From Methylobacterium persicinum (GTDB lineage Bacteria > Pseudomonadota > Alphaproteobacteria > Rhizobiales > Beijerinckiaceae): a stretch of 64,000 bases of DNA. The stretch is from assembly GCF_022179525.1 (NCBI RefSeq), contig NZ_BPQX01000037.1:1-64000 (forward strand), read 5' to 3'. Position 1 is the stretch's first letter. The number at the start of each line of letters is the position of its first letter. Positions 1 through 9,528 of the stretch are shown in pieces. The position numbers were made by a program, and so were the translations under genes. The notes under the pieces are model-generated. The model saw nothing but the letters and a program-made list of their open reading frames with translations, did not search any database and was not told the origin of the DNA.

Positions 1-4
1 TCAA

Positions 5-301
5 ATGAGTGCTGATCCGCGCCACTACGACATCATCGTCTCCCCGGTCATCACCGAGAAGGCGACGAATCTCACCGAACAGAACAAGGTCGTCTTCCGG
101 GTTGCCCCGAAGGCCACCAAGCCGCAGATCAAGGAAGCGGTCGAGAAGCTGTTCGACGTCAAGGTGACGGGCGTGAATACGCTCATCACCAAGGGCAAGA
201 AGAAGGTTTTCCGCGGGCTTCGCGGCCAGCGTTCGGATGTGAAGAAAGCGATCGTGACCCTGGCCGAAGGCCACACGATCGACGTCACCACCGGGCTCTG
301 A
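5..301 (+). CDS. rplW: 50S ribosomal protein L23
   Basis: Ribosomal protein L23 of the large subunit, which binds 23S rRNA near the peptide exit tunnel and is a docking site for trigger factor and SRP. The 98-residue product has the usual family length and ends with the basic [20 protein letters not shown] stretch typical of L23. Its ATG at position 5 overlaps a TGA at 6-8 (ATGA arrangement), which fits the end of rplD lying just outside the window. It is the first complete gene of an S10-type ribosomal operon and is followed after 21 bases by rplB. Confidence 0.98.
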   Translation: MSADPRHYDIIVSPVITEKATNLTEQNKVVFRVAPKATKPQIKEAVEKLFDVKVTGVNTLITKGKKKVFRGLRGQRSDVKKAIVTLAEGHTIDVTTGL

Positions 302-322
302 GGACGGATCGAGGACGAGCCG

Positions 323-1159
323 ATGGCTTTGAAGACATTCAAACCGGTCACGCCGAGCCTGCGCCAGCTCGTGCTCGTTGACCGCCGTGAGCTCTACAAG
401 GGCAAGCCGGTGAAGGCGCTGACCGAGGGCAAGAGCTCCTCGGGCGGCCGCAACAATCTCGGCCGCATCACCGTGCGTTTCCGCGGTGGTGGCCACAAGC
501 GTTCGCTGCGCAACGTGGACTTCAAGCGGCGCGACCAGCTCAACGTGAGCGCGACGGTGGAGCGGATCGAGTACGATCCGAACCGCACTGCGTTCATCGC
601 GCTGATCAACTACCCTGACGGCAAGCAGAGCTACATCCTGGCTCCCCAGCGGCTTGCCGCCGGCGACAAGGTCGTGGCGGGCGAGAACGTGGACATCAAG
701 CCGGGCAATGCCGGCCCGATCGGCTCCATGCCGGTTGGCACGATCGTCCACAATGTGGAGTTGAAGATCGGCAAGGGCGGCGCGATCGCGCGGTCGGCCG
801 GCAACTACGCGCAGATCGTGGGTCGTGATCAGGGTTATGTGACGGTCCGCCTTAACTCGGGCGAGCAGCGTCTCGTGCATGGCCAGTGCTTCGCGAGCGT
901 CGGTGCGGTGTCGAACCCGGACCACATGAACATCTCCCTCGGCAAGGCCGGGCGGAACCGCTGGCTCGGCAAGCGCCCGCACAACCGCGGCGTGGCGATG
1001 AACCCGGTCGACCACCCGCACGGCGGCGGTGAAGGCCGCACCTCCGGCGGCCGTAACCCGGTCACGCCGTGGGGCGTCCCCACCAAGGGCAAGAAGACCA
1101 GGTCCAACAAGCGGACCGACGTCTTCATCCTGTCCAGCCGTCACAACCGCAAGAAGTAA
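323..1159 (+). CDS. rplB: 50S ribosomal protein L2
   Basis: L2 is a 23S rRNA-binding primary protein needed for subunit association and peptidyl transferase function. The 278 residues match the family length. The N-terminal OB-like half carries [19 protein letters not shown], and the C-terminal half carries the diagnostic [19 protein letters not shown] motif with the conserved peptidyl-transferase-proximal histidine. It sits 21 bases after rplW and 5 bases before rpsS, in the standard S10 operon order. Confidence 0.99.
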   Translation: MALKTFKPVTPSLRQLVLVDRRELYKGKPVKALTEGKSSSGGRNNLGRITVRFRGGGHKRSLRNVDFKRRDQLNVSATVERIEYDPNRTAFIALINYPDGKQSYILAPQRLAAGDKVVAGENVDIKPGNAGPIGSMPVGTIVHNVELKIGKGGAIARSAGNYAQIVGRDQGYVTVRLNSGEQRLVHGQCFASVGAVSNPDHMNISLGKAGRNRWLGKRPHNRGVAMNPVDHPHGGGEGRTSGGRNPVTPWGVPTKGKKTRSNKRTDVFILSSRHNRKK

Positions 1160-1164
1160 CCACC

Positions 1165-1443
1165 ATGGCACGCTCACTCTGGAAGGGGCCGTTCGTCGAC
1201 GGCTACCTCTTCAAGAAGGCCGAGGCGGCGCGGGGTTCCTCGCGCTCCGAGGTCATTAAAATCTGGAGCCGTCGCTCCACGATCCTGCCGCAGTTCGTTG
1301 GGCTCACCTTCGGCGTTCACAACGGCCAGAAGCACATTCCGGTCTACGTCACCGAGGAAATGGTCGGGCACAAGTTCGGTGAGTTCTCGCCGACCCGCAC
1401 CTTCCCCGGCCACGCGGCCGACAAGAAGGCGAAGAGGCGCTGA
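1165..1443 (+). CDS. rpsS: 30S ribosomal protein S19
   Basis: S19 binds 16S rRNA in the head of the small subunit together with S13. The 92-residue protein begins [15 protein letters not shown] and contains the conserved [13 protein letters not shown] and [13 protein letters not shown] segments. The reading frame is open further upstream into rplB, but the ATG at 1165 gives the exact S19 N-terminus. It lies 5 bases after rplB, and rplV starts one base after its stop codon, so translation of the two is probably coupled. Confidence 0.98.
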   Translation: MARSLWKGPFVDGYLFKKAEAARGSSRSEVIKIWSRRSTILPQFVGLTFGVHNGQKHIPVYVTEEMVGHKFGEFSPTRTFPGHAADKKAKRR

Positions 1444-1444
1444 T

Positions 1445-1831
1445 ATGGGCAAGCAGGCTACCCCCCGCGTGCTCCCCGAGAACGAAGCCAAGGCGGTGGC
1501 GCGCATGCTGCGCGTCTCCCCGCAGAAGCTGAACCTCGTGGCGCAGCTCATACGCGGCAAGAAGGTGGAGACGGCGCTTGCCGACCTCCAGTTCTCTCGC
1601 AAGCGCATCGCGACCGACGTCAAGAAGTGTCTCGAGAGCGCGATCGCCAACGCCGAGAACAACCACGATCTGGATGTCGACGACCTCGTCGTCAGCCAGG
1701 CTTTCGTGGGTAAGGCGCTGGTCCTGAAGCGCTTCCACGCCCGGGCCCGCGGCCGCGGCGCGCGCATTCTGAAGCCGTTCTCGAACCTCACCATCGTGGT
1801 TCGGGAAGTCCGCGCGGCGGAAGCGGCGTGA
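1445..1831 (+). CDS. rplV: 50S ribosomal protein L22
   Basis: L22 lines the peptide exit tunnel of the large subunit. The 128-residue product starts [20 protein letters not shown] and includes the L22 signature region [19 protein letters not shown] near the C-terminus, which forms the tunnel beta-hairpin. The frame is open upstream inside rpsS, but the ATG at 1445, one base after the rpsS stop, gives a family-like N-terminus and length. rpsC follows after 10 bases with a GAGGAG-like ribosome binding site. Confidence 0.98.
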   Translation: MGKQATPRVLPENEAKAVARMLRVSPQKLNLVAQLIRGKKVETALADLQFSRKRIATDVKKCLESAIANAENNHDLDVDDLVVSQAFVGKALVLKRFHARARGRGARILKPFSNLTIVVREVRAAEAA

Positions 1832-1841
1832 GGAGGATCTG

Positions 1842-2588
1842 ATGGGTCAGAAAGTCAACCCGATCGGTCTCCGGCTCGGTATCAACCGGACCTGGGACTC
1901 CCGCTGGTTCGCCAACAAGGGCGAATACGCGAAGCTCATGCATGAGGACGTCGCGATCCGCGCCGCCCTGACCAAGCAGCTCAAGCAGGCCGCGGTCTCC
2001 AAAATCGTGATCGAGCGTCCCCACCGGAAGTGCCGCGTCACCATCCACTCGGGTCGTCCGGGCGTGGTGATCGGCAAGAAGGGCGCGGATATCGAGAAGC
2101 TGCGCAAGCTCGTCGGCACCATGACCAAGGCCGACGTGACCATCAACATCGTCGAGGTGCGCAAGCCCGAGATCGATGCCACCCTGGTGGCCGACTCGAT
2201 CGCCCAGCAGCTCGAGCGTCGTGTTGCCTTCCGTCGCGCCATGAAGCGTGCCGTGCAGTCGGCCATGCGTCTCGGTGCCGAGGGTATCCGGATCAACTGC
2301 TCCGGACGTCTCGGCGGCGCTGAGATCGCCCGTCAGGAGTGGTACCGCGAGGGCCGCGTTCCGCTGCATACTCTGCGTGCGGACGTGGATTACGGGACCG
2401 CCACGGCGTTCACCACCTACGGCACCTGCGGTATCAAGGTGTGGGTGTTCAAGGGCGAGATCCTTGAGCACGACCCGATGGCCCAGGACAAGAAGGCCCA
2501 GGAAGAGGGCGGCCGCTCCGGCGGGCGCCGCGAGCGTGACGGTGAGGGTGGTCGTGACCGCCCGCGTCGCGAGCGCGAGCACGCGTGA
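1842..2588 (+). CDS. rpsC: 30S ribosomal protein S3
   Basis: S3 sits in the head of the small subunit at the mRNA entry channel. The 248-residue protein begins [16 protein letters not shown], contains a type-2 KH domain with the [14 protein letters not shown] loop (about residues 78-92), and has the C-terminal S3 domain with [20 protein letters not shown]. It carries an extra charged tail rich in Arg, Gly and Glu (about residues 215-248), longer than in E. coli S3 (233 residues), as seen in several alphaproteobacteria. It is spaced 8 bases from rplP. Confidence 0.98.
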   Translation: MGQKVNPIGLRLGINRTWDSRWFANKGEYAKLMHEDVAIRAALTKQLKQAAVSKIVIERPHRKCRVTIHSGRPGVVIGKKGADIEKLRKLVGTMTKADVTINIVEVRKPEIDATLVADSIAQQLERRVAFRRAMKRAVQSAMRLGAEGIRINCSGRLGGAEIARQEWYREGRVPLHTLRADVDYGTATAFTTYGTCGIKVWVFKGEILEHDPMAQDKKAQEEGGRSGGRRERDGEGGRDRPRREREHA

Positions 2589-2596
2589 GGTAAGCC

Positions 2597-3010
2597 ATGC
2601 TGCAACCCAAGAAGACCAAGTTCCGCAAGCAGTTCAAGGGCCGTATCCACGGTACGGCCAAGGGCGGCTTCGACCTGAACTTCGGGCAGTTCGGCCTGAA
2701 GGCGATTGAGCCTGAGCGCGTCACCGCCCGTCAGATCGAAGCCGCCCGCCGCGCCATTACGCGCGAGATGAAGCGTCAAGGCCGTGTCTGGATCCGGGTG
2801 TTCCCGGACGTGCCGGTCTCGACCAAGCCGACCGAAGTCCGCATGGGCTCGGGTAAGGGTGCGCCGGACTATTGGGCCGCGCGTATCCATCCCGGCCGCA
2901 TCATGTTCGAGGTCGATGGCGTCGCCGCCGACATCGCCCGCGAGGCCCTGCGCCTCGGTGCGGCGAAGCTCCCGGTGCGGACGCGCATCATCACGCGCAT
3001 CGCCGACTGA
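2597..3010 (+). CDS. rplP: 50S ribosomal protein L16
   Basis: L16 binds 23S rRNA near the A site and helps position the acceptor end of aminoacyl-tRNA. The 137 residues match the family. The N-terminus [19 protein letters not shown] and the [19 protein letters not shown] signature are both present. It lies between rpsC and rpmC in the canonical order with short spacers, so it belongs to the same transcript. Confidence 0.98.
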   Translation: MLQPKKTKFRKQFKGRIHGTAKGGFDLNFGQFGLKAIEPERVTARQIEAARRAITREMKRQGRVWIRVFPDVPVSTKPTEVRMGSGKGAPDYWAARIHPGRIMFEVDGVAADIAREALRLGAAKLPVRTRIITRIAD

Positions 3011-3021
3011 GGAGATCGTTC

Positions 3022-3240
3022 GTGAAGACCACCCAACGCCACTCTGATCTGAAGGCTTTGTCGCCTGATCAGCTCGCCGACGAGCTGCTGAACCTGAAGA
3101 AGGAGCAGTTCAACCTGCGCTTCCAAGGGGCCACCGGGCAGCTCGAGAACGTTTCCCGCATCCGTGAGGTGCGGCGGGACATCGCCCGCGTTCGTACGCT
3201 GCAGCGTCAGAAGACGCTCGCGTCTGACGCCAAGGCCTGA
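3022..3240 (+). CDS. rpmC: 50S ribosomal protein L29
   Basis: L29 is a small helical large-subunit protein beside the exit tunnel. The 72-residue product contains the typical [21 protein letters not shown] and [17 protein letters not shown] helices. The chosen start is the GTG at 3022, preceded by a GAGGAG ribosome binding site at about 3009-3015. The frame is open far upstream, but longer versions would overlap rplP by about 140 bases. rpsQ follows 10 bases downstream. Confidence 0.96.
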   Translation: MKTTQRHSDLKALSPDQLADELLNLKKEQFNLRFQGATGQLENVSRIREVRRDIARVRTLQRQKTLASDAKA

Positions 3241-3250
3241 GGAGAAGACC

Positions 3251-3517
3251 ATGCCGAAGCGCGTCCTGCAGGGCGTCGTCGTCAGCGACAAGGGCGAGAA
3301 GACCGTCGTCGTGAAGGTGGAGCGTCGCTTCACCCACCCGGTGATGAAGAAGACCGTCCGTCGCTCGAAGAACTACCATGCGCACGACGAGGCGAATGCC
3401 GCCAAGGTCGGGCAGACGGTGTTCATCGAGGAGTGCCGTCCCTTCTCCAAGCTCAAGACCTGGAAGCTGGTCGAGGGCGAGGCCGCTCCGGCGGTCGAGT
3501 CGGGCGAAGCCGCCTGA
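3251..3517 (+). CDS. rpsQ: 30S ribosomal protein S17
   Basis: S17 is an OB-fold primary 16S rRNA-binding protein needed for small-subunit assembly. The 88-residue protein begins [20 protein letters not shown] and has the KRHPVMKK-like segment (here [20 protein letters not shown]). The C-terminal tail after about residue 75 is Ala/Glu-rich. In most bacteria rplN, rplX and rplE follow on the same operon. Here the stop is followed by hairpins and then by recA on the opposite strand, so the operon ends at this gene. Confidence 0.97.
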   Translation: MPKRVLQGVVVSDKGEKTVVVKVERRFTHPVMKKTVRRSKNYHAHDEANAAKVGQTVFIEECRPFSKLKTWKLVEGEAAPAVESGEAA

Positions 3518-3522
3518 GGCCC

Positions 3523-3543
3523 GGTCGGACGTTTCGTCCGGCC
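3523..3543 (+). terminator. Hairpin after rpsQ
   Basis: A 9-base-pair inverted repeat (3523-3531 with 3535-3543, one G-T pair, TTT loop) begins six bases after the rpsQ stop. The run of T that follows is weak, so it may be an RNA 3' end stabiliser or a partial terminator ahead of the stronger hairpin at 3567. Confidence 0.5.
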
Positions 3544-3566
3544 CTATTCCTTATCCGAACTTGCTG

Positions 3567-3605
3567 ACGGCGAGGCGATCCTGCACGGGATCGCCTCGCC
3601 GTTTT
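3567..3605 (+). terminator. Rho-independent terminator of the S10-type operon
   Basis: A 15-base-pair perfect stem (3567-3581 with 3588-3602), a 6-base loop and a TTTT run at 3602-3605 form a textbook intrinsic terminator 50 bases after rpsQ. It supports a true end of the ribosomal operon here. Confidence 0.85.
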
Positions 3606-3640
3606 GCGTTCCGAGTTTGCGTAGGGTCTGAGGCCCGGCT

Positions 3641-3732
3641 CGTCATTGCGAGCACAGCGAAGCAATCCAGGGATACGCTACGTTCCGAGACGACCCTCTG
3701 CCCTGGATTGCTTCGCTGTGCTCGCAATGACG
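3641..3732. repeat. REP-like inverted repeat, family 1, copy 1
   Basis: About 92 bases with two long inverted arms. The left arm begins CGTCATTGCGAGC and includes AGCGAAGCAATCCAGGG; the right arm is its complement, ending GCTCGCAATGACG. A variable centre of about 30 bases separates them. It lies between the convergent 3' ends of the ribosomal operon and recA. Together with the terminators it fills the 318-base gap 3518-3835, in which I see no gene. Confidence 0.85.
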
Positions 3733-3769
3733 GCGGTCGTCGATATTGGCTGAAGCAATCCTCAACGGC

Positions 3770-3800
3770 AAACGGCCCCGGATGTGATCCGGGGCCGTTT
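3770..3800. terminator. Bidirectional terminator, recA 3' side
   Basis: A 14-base-pair perfect palindrome (3770-3783 with 3787-3800, GTG loop) with AAA on one side and TTT on the other, 36 bases beyond the recA stop codon. Its symmetry allows it to act on both strands between the two convergent units. Confidence 0.75.
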
Positions 3801-3835
3801 GTGCTTCGATCATGCGACGGGAGATGGACGCTCGA

Positions 3836-4927
3836 TCACGCCTCGCCGGGATCGAGATCGTCGTCCGTCGGCTTGGCGTTTTCCAGGATCTTCTCGGCGA
3901 CGAGGCCGGAGTTCTGGCGGATCATGCCCTCGATCTTGGCGGCGATCTCAGGGTTGTCGCGGAGAAAGCCCTTCGAATTCTCGCGGCCCTGGCCAAGGCG
4001 CTGGCTGTCGTGTGAGAACCACGCGCCCGACTTCTCAACGATGCCGGCCTTCACTCCGAGGTCGATCAACTCGCCGACCTTCGAGATGCCCTCGCCGAAC
4101 ATGATGTCGAACTCGACCTGCTTGAAGGGCGGGGCGACCTTGTTCTTCACCACCTTCACGCGGACCTGGTTGCCGATGGCCTCGTCACGCTCTTTGAGGG
4201 TCGAAACCCGGCGGATATCGAGGCGCACCGACGCGTAGAACTTCAGGGCGTTGCCGCCCGTCGTGGTCTCCGGCGAGCCGTACATCACGCCGATCTTCAT
4301 CCGGATCTGGTTGATGAAGATGACCATGCAGTTCGAGCGCGAGATCGAGCCCGTCAGCTTCCGCAGGGCCTGGCTCATCAGGCGGGCCTGGAGGCCGGGC
4401 TGGCTCTCGCCCATCTCACCCTCGATTTCGGCCCGGGGCGTCAGAGCCGCCACCGAGTCCACCACCAGCACGTCGATGGCGCCGGAGCGCACCAGCGTGT
4501 CGGTGATCTCGAGGGCCTGCTCGCCCGTATCGGGCTGGGAGATGAGCAGATCGTCGAGGTTCACCCCGAGCTTGCGGGCATAGACCGGATCGAGGGCGTG
4601 CTCGGCATCCACGAAGGCGCAGACGCCGCCTTTCTTCTGGGCCTCGGCGATGGTGTGTAGGGCGAGCGTGGTCTTGCCCGAGGATTCCGGGCCGTAGACC
4701 TCGATCACGCGGCCCCGGGGCAGGCCGCCGACGCCAAGGGCGATATCGAGGCCGAGCGAGCCGGTGGAGATCGTCTCGACCTCCTGCACCTTGTCGTTCT
4801 TGCCCAGCCGCATGATCGAGCCTTTGCCGAAGGCTCGTTCGATCTGCGACAGGGCGGCGTCGATCGCCTTCGACTTGTCCTTATCTGCAGGGGGCATATC
4901 GACCACTTTCAGCGCGGGCTGGGCCAT
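3836..4927 (-). CDS. recA: Recombinase RecA
   Basis: RecA forms nucleoprotein filaments on single-stranded DNA, catalyses strand exchange and triggers LexA self-cleavage. The 363-residue product has Walker [10 protein letters not shown] (residues 79-87), the ATPase core with [19 protein letters not shown], the DNA-binding loop region and the acidic C-terminal tail ending DDLDPGEA. The frame extends 27 codons further upstream, but the ATG at 4927 is preceded by AAGGAG nine bases away and gives the family N-terminus. It is transcribed alone, convergent with rpsQ. A LexA-like box lies 63-77 bases upstream. Confidence 0.99.
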   Translation of the reverse strand: MAQPALKVVDMPPADKDKSKAIDAALSQIERAFGKGSIMRLGKNDKVQEVETISTGSLGLDIALGVGGLPRGRVIEVYGPESSGKTTLALHTIAEAQKKGGVCAFVDAEHALDPVYARKLGVNLDDLLISQPDTGEQALEITDTLVRSGAIDVLVVDSVAALTPRAEIEGEMGESQPGLQARLMSQALRKLTGSISRSNCMVIFINQIRMKIGVMYGSPETTTGGNALKFYASVRLDIRRVSTLKERDEAIGNQVRVKVVKNKVAPPFKQVEFDIMFGEGISKVGELIDLGVKAGIVEKSGAWFSHDSQRLGQGRENSKGFLRDNPEIAAKIEGMIRQNSGLVAEKILENAKPTDDDLDPGEA

Positions 4928-4989
4928 CTGGCGACGCTCCTTATGGAGAGGAAGGGCGCCGATCACAACGCGCCCCCCGGAGCGAATTT

Positions 4990-5004
4990 GTACATGATTT
5001 GTTC
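4990..5004 (-). promoter_or_regulatory. LexA-type SOS box upstream of recA
   Basis: The plus strand reads GTAC-N7-GTTC (GAAC-N7-GTAC on the recA strand). The alphaproteobacterial LexA box is GTTC-N7-GTTC, so one half-site is exact and the other has one mismatch. The position just upstream of recA fits SOS control. No other gene is seen in the 319-base gap 4928-5246 apart from this site and a repeat. Confidence 0.6.
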
Positions 5005-5138
5005 TCAAACGACAAGGGCACGGGCTTAGCCCTAAGGCTCAGACCCGACTGTGCCGACGAGTATTTGAGGGTTTTGGGCGGGGTTCGCTCGCGCGTTAAG
5101 GGAATGTGTGGCGCCACGCTTATTGCCTGTTATCGCGG

Positions 5139-5226
5139 CGTCGCTGCAAGCGAAGCAATCCAGCGATACGCTTCGCTTTGAGACGTGCCGTTGCCCTGGA
5201 TTGCTTCGCTTCGCTCGCAATGACGG
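5139..5226. repeat. REP-like inverted repeat, family 1, copy 2
   Basis: The right arm (CCCTGGATTGCTTCGCT through GCTCGCAATGACG) is intact. The left arm keeps AGCGAAGCAATCCAG but its outer part is degraded. It lies between the divergent-facing recA promoter region and the 3' end of the carbamoyltransferase gene. Confidence 0.75.
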
Positions 5227-5246
5227 GGTGCGTAAAAATAAAAAAA

Positions 5247-7004
5247 TTACTTCACGACGATCCAGTCTTCCACGACCAGGGCATCAAGGCCGGTGGTGTA
5301 GAACATCAGGATCGCGTCCTCCGCCGTGTGGAGGATCGGCTTGCCCATCACGTTGAAGCTGGTGTTGAGCAGCACCGGCACGCCGGTCAACTCGCGGAAA
5401 GCCTCGATCAGGGAGGCATAGGCAGGGTTACGGGCGGCGGTGACCGTCTGCAGCCGGCCGGTCCCGTCCTCGTGGACCACGGCCGGCACCTTGTCCCGGA
5501 CGCTCTCCTTCCAGACGAGGGTACGCTCCATATACGGGCTGTCCGAAAAGTCTTCGAACCAGTCGGGGCCGGCCACGGCCAGGATCGAGGGGGCGAAGGG
5601 CCGGAACGCTTCCCGGTATTTCACCTTCGCGTTCAGGGAATCCTTGGCGCCGGCGGGCCGTGGGTCGGCCAGGATCGAACGGTTGCCCAGTGCCCGGGGC
5701 CCGAACTCCGCCTGACCCTGCACCCAGCCGACGAGCCCCCCCGCCGCCAGGATGCGGGCCGCCTCCCGGGTCACGGCACCGTGGCCGAGCTTCCGGGCGC
5801 GGGGCTCCTGCTCGGCGAGCCGCTCCATCGGGGCAGTGGAGACCCGCGCCCCGAGATAGGGCGTGAGCGGACGCACGGTGTCGGGTGGCCCAGTCCAGTC
5901 GGGGTTGTCATCCCGGAAGGCGAGCCACGCGGCGCCCACCGCGTTGCCGTCATCGGCCGGGGCCGAGGGCACGTGCAGCCGGGTGAAGGGCGAACGGCCG
6001 AGCACCCGCCCGTTGTAGGATGAGTTGAGCCCGCAGCCCCCGGCGATCACGAGGTTGTCGGACGGGGCCAGGGCATGGGCCTCCCCGACCAGGGTGTCCA
6101 TGAGCGTTCCGAACAGGTCCTGCCCGCAGCGGGCGAGGTCGGCCCAGCCGTTCTCCATCGCGTCGGCCGGCCGCCGGGCGAGGAGGTCGGCGGCCACGCC
6201 GCGGATCGTGTCCGCATCGGCGAAGCGCAGGCGCGTGCCTTCGATTCGACAGAGCCGGGCGAGGATCGCGGCGAGTTCGGGGTCCGGCCGGCCGTAGGGG
6301 GCGAGCCCCATGATCTTCCATTCCTCGCCCTTCACCTGATCGAACCCGGCGAGGTCGGTGATGAGGCCGTAGAGGAAGCCGAGGGAGCCGCGCCCCCGGT
6401 GGCGCTTGACCTCCTCGATCTGGCCGTTGGCGAGGCGATAGATCGCCGAGGCGCCGGTCTCGCCCATTCCGTCCACCACCACGGCGGTGGCGTCGTGGAA
6501 CGGGCTCCCCCACAGGCCGTAAGCGGCGTGACAGAGATGGTGCGGGTAGCGGCGCTGGCCGACGATCCGCGCCCGCGGCGGGCTTCCCCCGGTGCGCACG
6601 TCCTGCGTCAGGGCGAGGAGTGTCCCGAGGCCTGCACGCTCCTGGGCGAGGTGGAGGTCGGCGATGAAGACCCGCTCGGCCTGTTCCGGCACGAAGGAGG
6701 CGTTGAGATCCACCGGATGGGCCGCAAGCGCCGGCAGGTCGAAGGTCCCGGCCTGGGCCTGCCCTTTGAGGAACCCGGTGAATTGCTCGCCCCAGGTCGA
6801 GGCGACGACGATCTCCGAGCCGGGCGGGACGTACTCGCGCAGCAGGGGGGCGATCCGCATCGGGGCGTCGGGCTCGCAATTGGGGGCCCGTTTGTATTGC
6901 AGGAACCGCTCCGTCGCCTCGGCGAAGAGCAGGGTGCCGTCCGGTCCCACCAGAGCGAGGGCCGGATCGTGGAAGGTGGTCGCGAGACCGAGATAGAACC
7001 GCAT
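5247..7004 (-). CDS. O-carbamoyltransferase, NodU/CmcH/TobZ family
   Basis: Members of this family first make carbamoyl-adenylate from carbamoyl phosphate and ATP in an ASKHA-fold N-terminal domain, then transfer the carbamoyl group to a hydroxyl of a sugar, antibiotic or Nod factor. The 585-residue protein begins MRFYLGLATTFHDPALALVG. It shows the family HHLCHAAYG metal/nucleotide motif, AGGCGLNSSYNGRV, and the C-terminal domain with GQAEFGPRALGNRSILADPR and the closing LLNTSFN motif. The start at 7004 was chosen over an in-frame one 12 codons upstream because it matches the family N-terminus. No glycosyltransferase, Nod or antibiotic gene lies nearby, so the acceptor is unknown. Confidence 0.9.
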   Translation of the reverse strand: MRFYLGLATTFHDPALALVGPDGTLLFAEATERFLQYKRAPNCEPDAPMRIAPLLREYVPPGSEIVVASTWGEQFTGFLKGQAQAGTFDLPALAAHPVDLNASFVPEQAERVFIADLHLAQERAGLGTLLALTQDVRTGGSPPRARIVGQRRYPHHLCHAAYGLWGSPFHDATAVVVDGMGETGASAIYRLANGQIEEVKRHRGRGSLGFLYGLITDLAGFDQVKGEEWKIMGLAPYGRPDPELAAILARLCRIEGTRLRFADADTIRGVAADLLARRPADAMENGWADLARCGQDLFGTLMDTLVGEAHALAPSDNLVIAGGCGLNSSYNGRVLGRSPFTRLHVPSAPADDGNAVGAAWLAFRDDNPDWTGPPDTVRPLTPYLGARVSTAPMERLAEQEPRARKLGHGAVTREAARILAAGGLVGWVQGQAEFGPRALGNRSILADPRPAGAKDSLNAKVKYREAFRPFAPSILAVAGPDWFEDFSDSPYMERTLVWKESVRDKVPAVVHEDGTGRLQTVTAARNPAYASLIEAFRELTGVPVLLNTSFNVMGKPILHTAEDAILMFYTTGLDALVVEDWIVVK

Positions 7005-7074
7005 CCGCGCCGGGTTAGCCCGCACACGCAGCAGGATCAACGGCGCAGGCTATGCCGAATGCAGGTCGCGCCCG

Positions 7075-7728
7075 TCAGGAGGTCCGGCCAAGGGCGGCGC
7101 GGACAAGGGCGAGGCCATCGGGGCTCGACCATTCCGCCGGCCCCTTCATGACGCCGATGGTGCAGCCGGCGCCGTCGATGAGCAGCGTGGTGGGGAGGCC
7201 TGCCGAATCGGCATGGTGCTGCACCACCGGGAGCACCCGGCCTCCCGGATCAGCATAGAACGGGAGATTCGCGATCCCCGCCTGTTTAAGCCATTGCGGC
7301 GGCTTCTCGAGGTTGCGGGTATCGACGTTGATGGCCACCACCGCGAAATCGGGGCCGCCCAGGGCGCCCTGCAGCCGGTCGAGGGCGGGCATCTCCGCCT
7401 TGCAGGGGGCGCACCACGTGGCCCACAGGTTCACGAGGAGGAGCCGGCCCTTCATGGCGGCGAGGCTCGTCTCGGTTCCGTCGGGCCCATTGAAGGCGAT
7501 GTCGGGGGCGGGCTTGGCCTGCTTCGGCGCCTGCATGGCGGCGACATCGCCCCGGGCGGCGGCCTCGACCCGGGCGAGGCCGGGGGCGGAGGCCGCGCAG
7601 GGTCCTGACGCCACCCCCCCGTTGCCGCCCACGAGACCGCTCCCGTATAGGGCAAACCCGGCAAGGCCGAGGACGGCGAGTCCGGCGCCCGCGATAAGAC
7701 CCGCGATGAGACCCTTGCGGTTGGGCAT
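7075..7728 (-). CDS. TlpA-family thioredoxin-like protein, membrane-anchored
   Basis: Periplasmic thiol:disulfide oxidoreductase of the TlpA/ResA type, which usually keeps cysteines of cytochrome c or cytochrome oxidase assembly factors reduced. The 217-residue protein starts with an uncleaved signal anchor (about residues 7-30, Gly/Ala/Leu-rich). It then has a linker and a thioredoxin domain with the [13 protein letters not shown] active site (CxxC) and the cis-proline region GLPTTLLID. The ATG at 7728 faces argH divergently with a 42-base spacer. The exact client is not shown by the sequence. Confidence 0.9.
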   Translation of the reverse strand: MPNRKGLIAGLIAGAGLAVLGLAGFALYGSGLVGGNGGVASGPCAASAPGLARVEAAARGDVAAMQAPKQAKPAPDIAFNGPDGTETSLAAMKGRLLLVNLWATWCAPCKAEMPALDRLQGALGGPDFAVVAINVDTRNLEKPPQWLKQAGIANLPFYADPGGRVLPVVQHHADSAGLPTTLLIDGAGCTIGVMKGPAEWSSPDGLALVRAALGRTS

Positions 7729-7770
7729 CAGGCTTGCCTCGGTGGAACGGCGCGACGCGGAAGGATCGAC

Positions 7771-9162
7771 ATGAGCAACCGGATGTGGGGCGGGCGGTTC
7801 GCGAGCGGTCCCGCCGAGATCATGGAGGAGATCAACGCCTCCATCGGGTTCGACAAGCGCCTCGCGCCCCAGGACATACGCGGCTCGCTGGCGCATGTCG
7901 CCATGCTCGGGGCCGCAGGCATCCTGCCGGCGGAGGATGTGGCGGCGATCGAGGCCGGGCTCAAGTCCGTCCGCGACGAGATCGAGGCCGGTACCTTCGT
8001 GTTCAGGCGCGAACTCGAGGACATCCACATGTCCGTCGAGAGCCGCCTGACGGAGATCGTCGGCCCGGGCGCCGGCCGCCTGCACACGGCCCGCTCGCGC
8101 AACGATCAGGTCGCGACGGACATGAAGCTGTGGGTGCGCGACACCCTCGATGCCCTCGACGGGCAAGCGGCGGAGTTGCAGCGGGCGCTGGCCGAGAAGG
8201 CGCTCGCCCATGCCGGCACCGTGATGCCAGGCTTCACGCATTTGCAATCGGCGCAGCCCGTGACCTTCGGGCACCATTGCCTCGCCTATGTCGAGATGCT
8301 CGCCCGGGACCGTGGGCGGTTCCGGGACGCCCGGGCGCGGCTCAACGAATGCCCCCTCGGGGCGGCGGCGCTGGCCGGCACCTCCTTCCCCATCGATCGT
8401 CACGCCACGGCGGCGGCCCTCGGCTTCGACAGGCCGACGGCCAATTCCCTCGACTCCGTCGCGGACCGGGACTTCGCCCTCGAAGCCCTCTCAGCCGCCT
8501 CGATCTGCGCCGTCCACCTGTCGCGCTTCGCCGAAGAACTGGTGGTCTGGACCTCGGCCCAGTTCAATTTCGTGAGGCTGTCGGACGGCTACACGACCGG
8601 CTCGTCGATCATGCCGCAGAAGCGCAATCCCGACGCGGCGGAGCTGGTGCGCGCCAAGGCCGGGCGGATCGTCGGCGCCCTGATGGGCCTGCTGATGGTG
8701 ATGAAGGGCCTGCCGCTCGCCTATTCGAAGGACATGCAGGAGGACAAGGAAGGCACCTTCGATGCCCTCCAGGCGCTCTCGCTCTGCCTCGCGGCCATGA
8801 CCGGCATGGTGAAGGATCTCGAGCCCGTGACGGAGGTGCTCGCCAGGGCGGCGGGGTCCGGCTTCAGCACGGCCACAGACTTGGCCGACTGGCTGGTGCG
8901 CGAGCTCGGCATGCCCTTCCGGCAGGCTCACCACGTCACGGGCCGCCTCGTCGGCGTCGCCGCGGGCAAGGGTGTGGGCCTGGAAGCCCTGACGCTGGCG
9001 GAGATGCAGGAGGCCGAGCCCCGCATCACGGAAGCCGTCTACGCGGTGCTGGGTGTCGAGAACTCAGTCGCGAGCCGCATAAGCTACGGCGGCACGGCGC
9101 CCGACAACGTCCGGACGCAAGCGCACGGCTGGATCGCCCGGCTCGACGGTGAATCACGGTGA
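7771..9162 (+). CDS. argH: Argininosuccinate lyase
   Basis: Catalyses the last step of arginine synthesis, argininosuccinate to arginine and fumarate. The 463-residue length is normal. The N-terminus [22 protein letters not shown], the [13 protein letters not shown] motif and the superfamily signature [12 protein letters not shown] (mobile catalytic loop with the active serine) are all present. It is divergent from the TlpA-like gene and monocistronic as far as can be seen. Confidence 0.98.
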   Translation: MSNRMWGGRFASGPAEIMEEINASIGFDKRLAPQDIRGSLAHVAMLGAAGILPAEDVAAIEAGLKSVRDEIEAGTFVFRRELEDIHMSVESRLTEIVGPGAGRLHTARSRNDQVATDMKLWVRDTLDALDGQAAELQRALAEKALAHAGTVMPGFTHLQSAQPVTFGHHCLAYVEMLARDRGRFRDARARLNECPLGAAALAGTSFPIDRHATAAALGFDRPTANSLDSVADRDFALEALSAASICAVHLSRFAEELVVWTSAQFNFVRLSDGYTTGSSIMPQKRNPDAAELVRAKAGRIVGALMGLLMVMKGLPLAYSKDMQEDKEGTFDALQALSLCLAAMTGMVKDLEPVTEVLARAAGSGFSTATDLADWLVRELGMPFRQAHHVTGRLVGVAAGKGVGLEALTLAEMQEAEPRITEAVYAVLGVENSVASRISYGGTAPDNVRTQAHGWIARLDGESR

Positions 9163-9258
9163 AATGATGCGCCGCAACCGCTTCGCCCTTGGCGCGTTCA
9201 CCGTCTAGCTAGGTGCGTCGCGTTACGGGGACTTGTGCGACCGGAGAGACCGCAAAGC

Positions 9259-9528
9259 ATGTCGATCGAGAGCTGGATGAAGCCCGAAGACGTCGCCGAC
9301 CTTGCAGCGCACGCGACTGCGATGATCGATGCCGCCCTGGTGGGCACCGACCTGTCGCGGGAGGTGTTCTGGGCCGCGGTGCGGAAGGGCTACAACACGC
9401 CCTACAACGATCCCCCGCGGCGGCGGTCGGCACCCGCCGCCGTCGAGATCGACCCGGTGGCAGTGGACGAGGCTGCTCCGGTAGTCGTCTCGCCCGCCTT
9501 GGCCGCAGCCGAACTGCGCGTCGTCTAG
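9259..9528 (+). CDS. Hypothetical protein
   Basis: An 89-residue protein starting MSIESWMKPEDVADLAAHAT. I do not recognise a family. The first 60 residues look helical and soluble, followed by PPRRRSAP and an Ala/Val-rich tail. The ATG at 9259 has a GGAGA-like ribosome binding site at 9243-9247. An in-frame GTG lies 24 bases earlier. It is 96 bases downstream of argH on the same strand. No signal peptide or membrane segment is evident. Confidence 0.6.
   Translation: MSIESWMKPEDVADLAAHATAMIDAALVGTDLSREVFWAAVRKGYNTPYNDPPRRRSAPAAVEIDPVAVDEAAPVVVSPALAAAELRVV

Noticed and set aside
5106-6023. Plus-strand ORF of 305 codons antisense to the carbamoyltransferase
   Set aside because: Its product is Arg/Gly/His-rich with no domain, as expected for an antisense shadow in GC-rich DNA; the minus strand has clear family motifs.
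9164-9208. 14-codon ORF (MMRRNRFALGAFTV) after argH
   Set aside because: A small lipoprotein gene sometimes follows argH, but this ORF has no lipobox or conserved length and is most likely chance.
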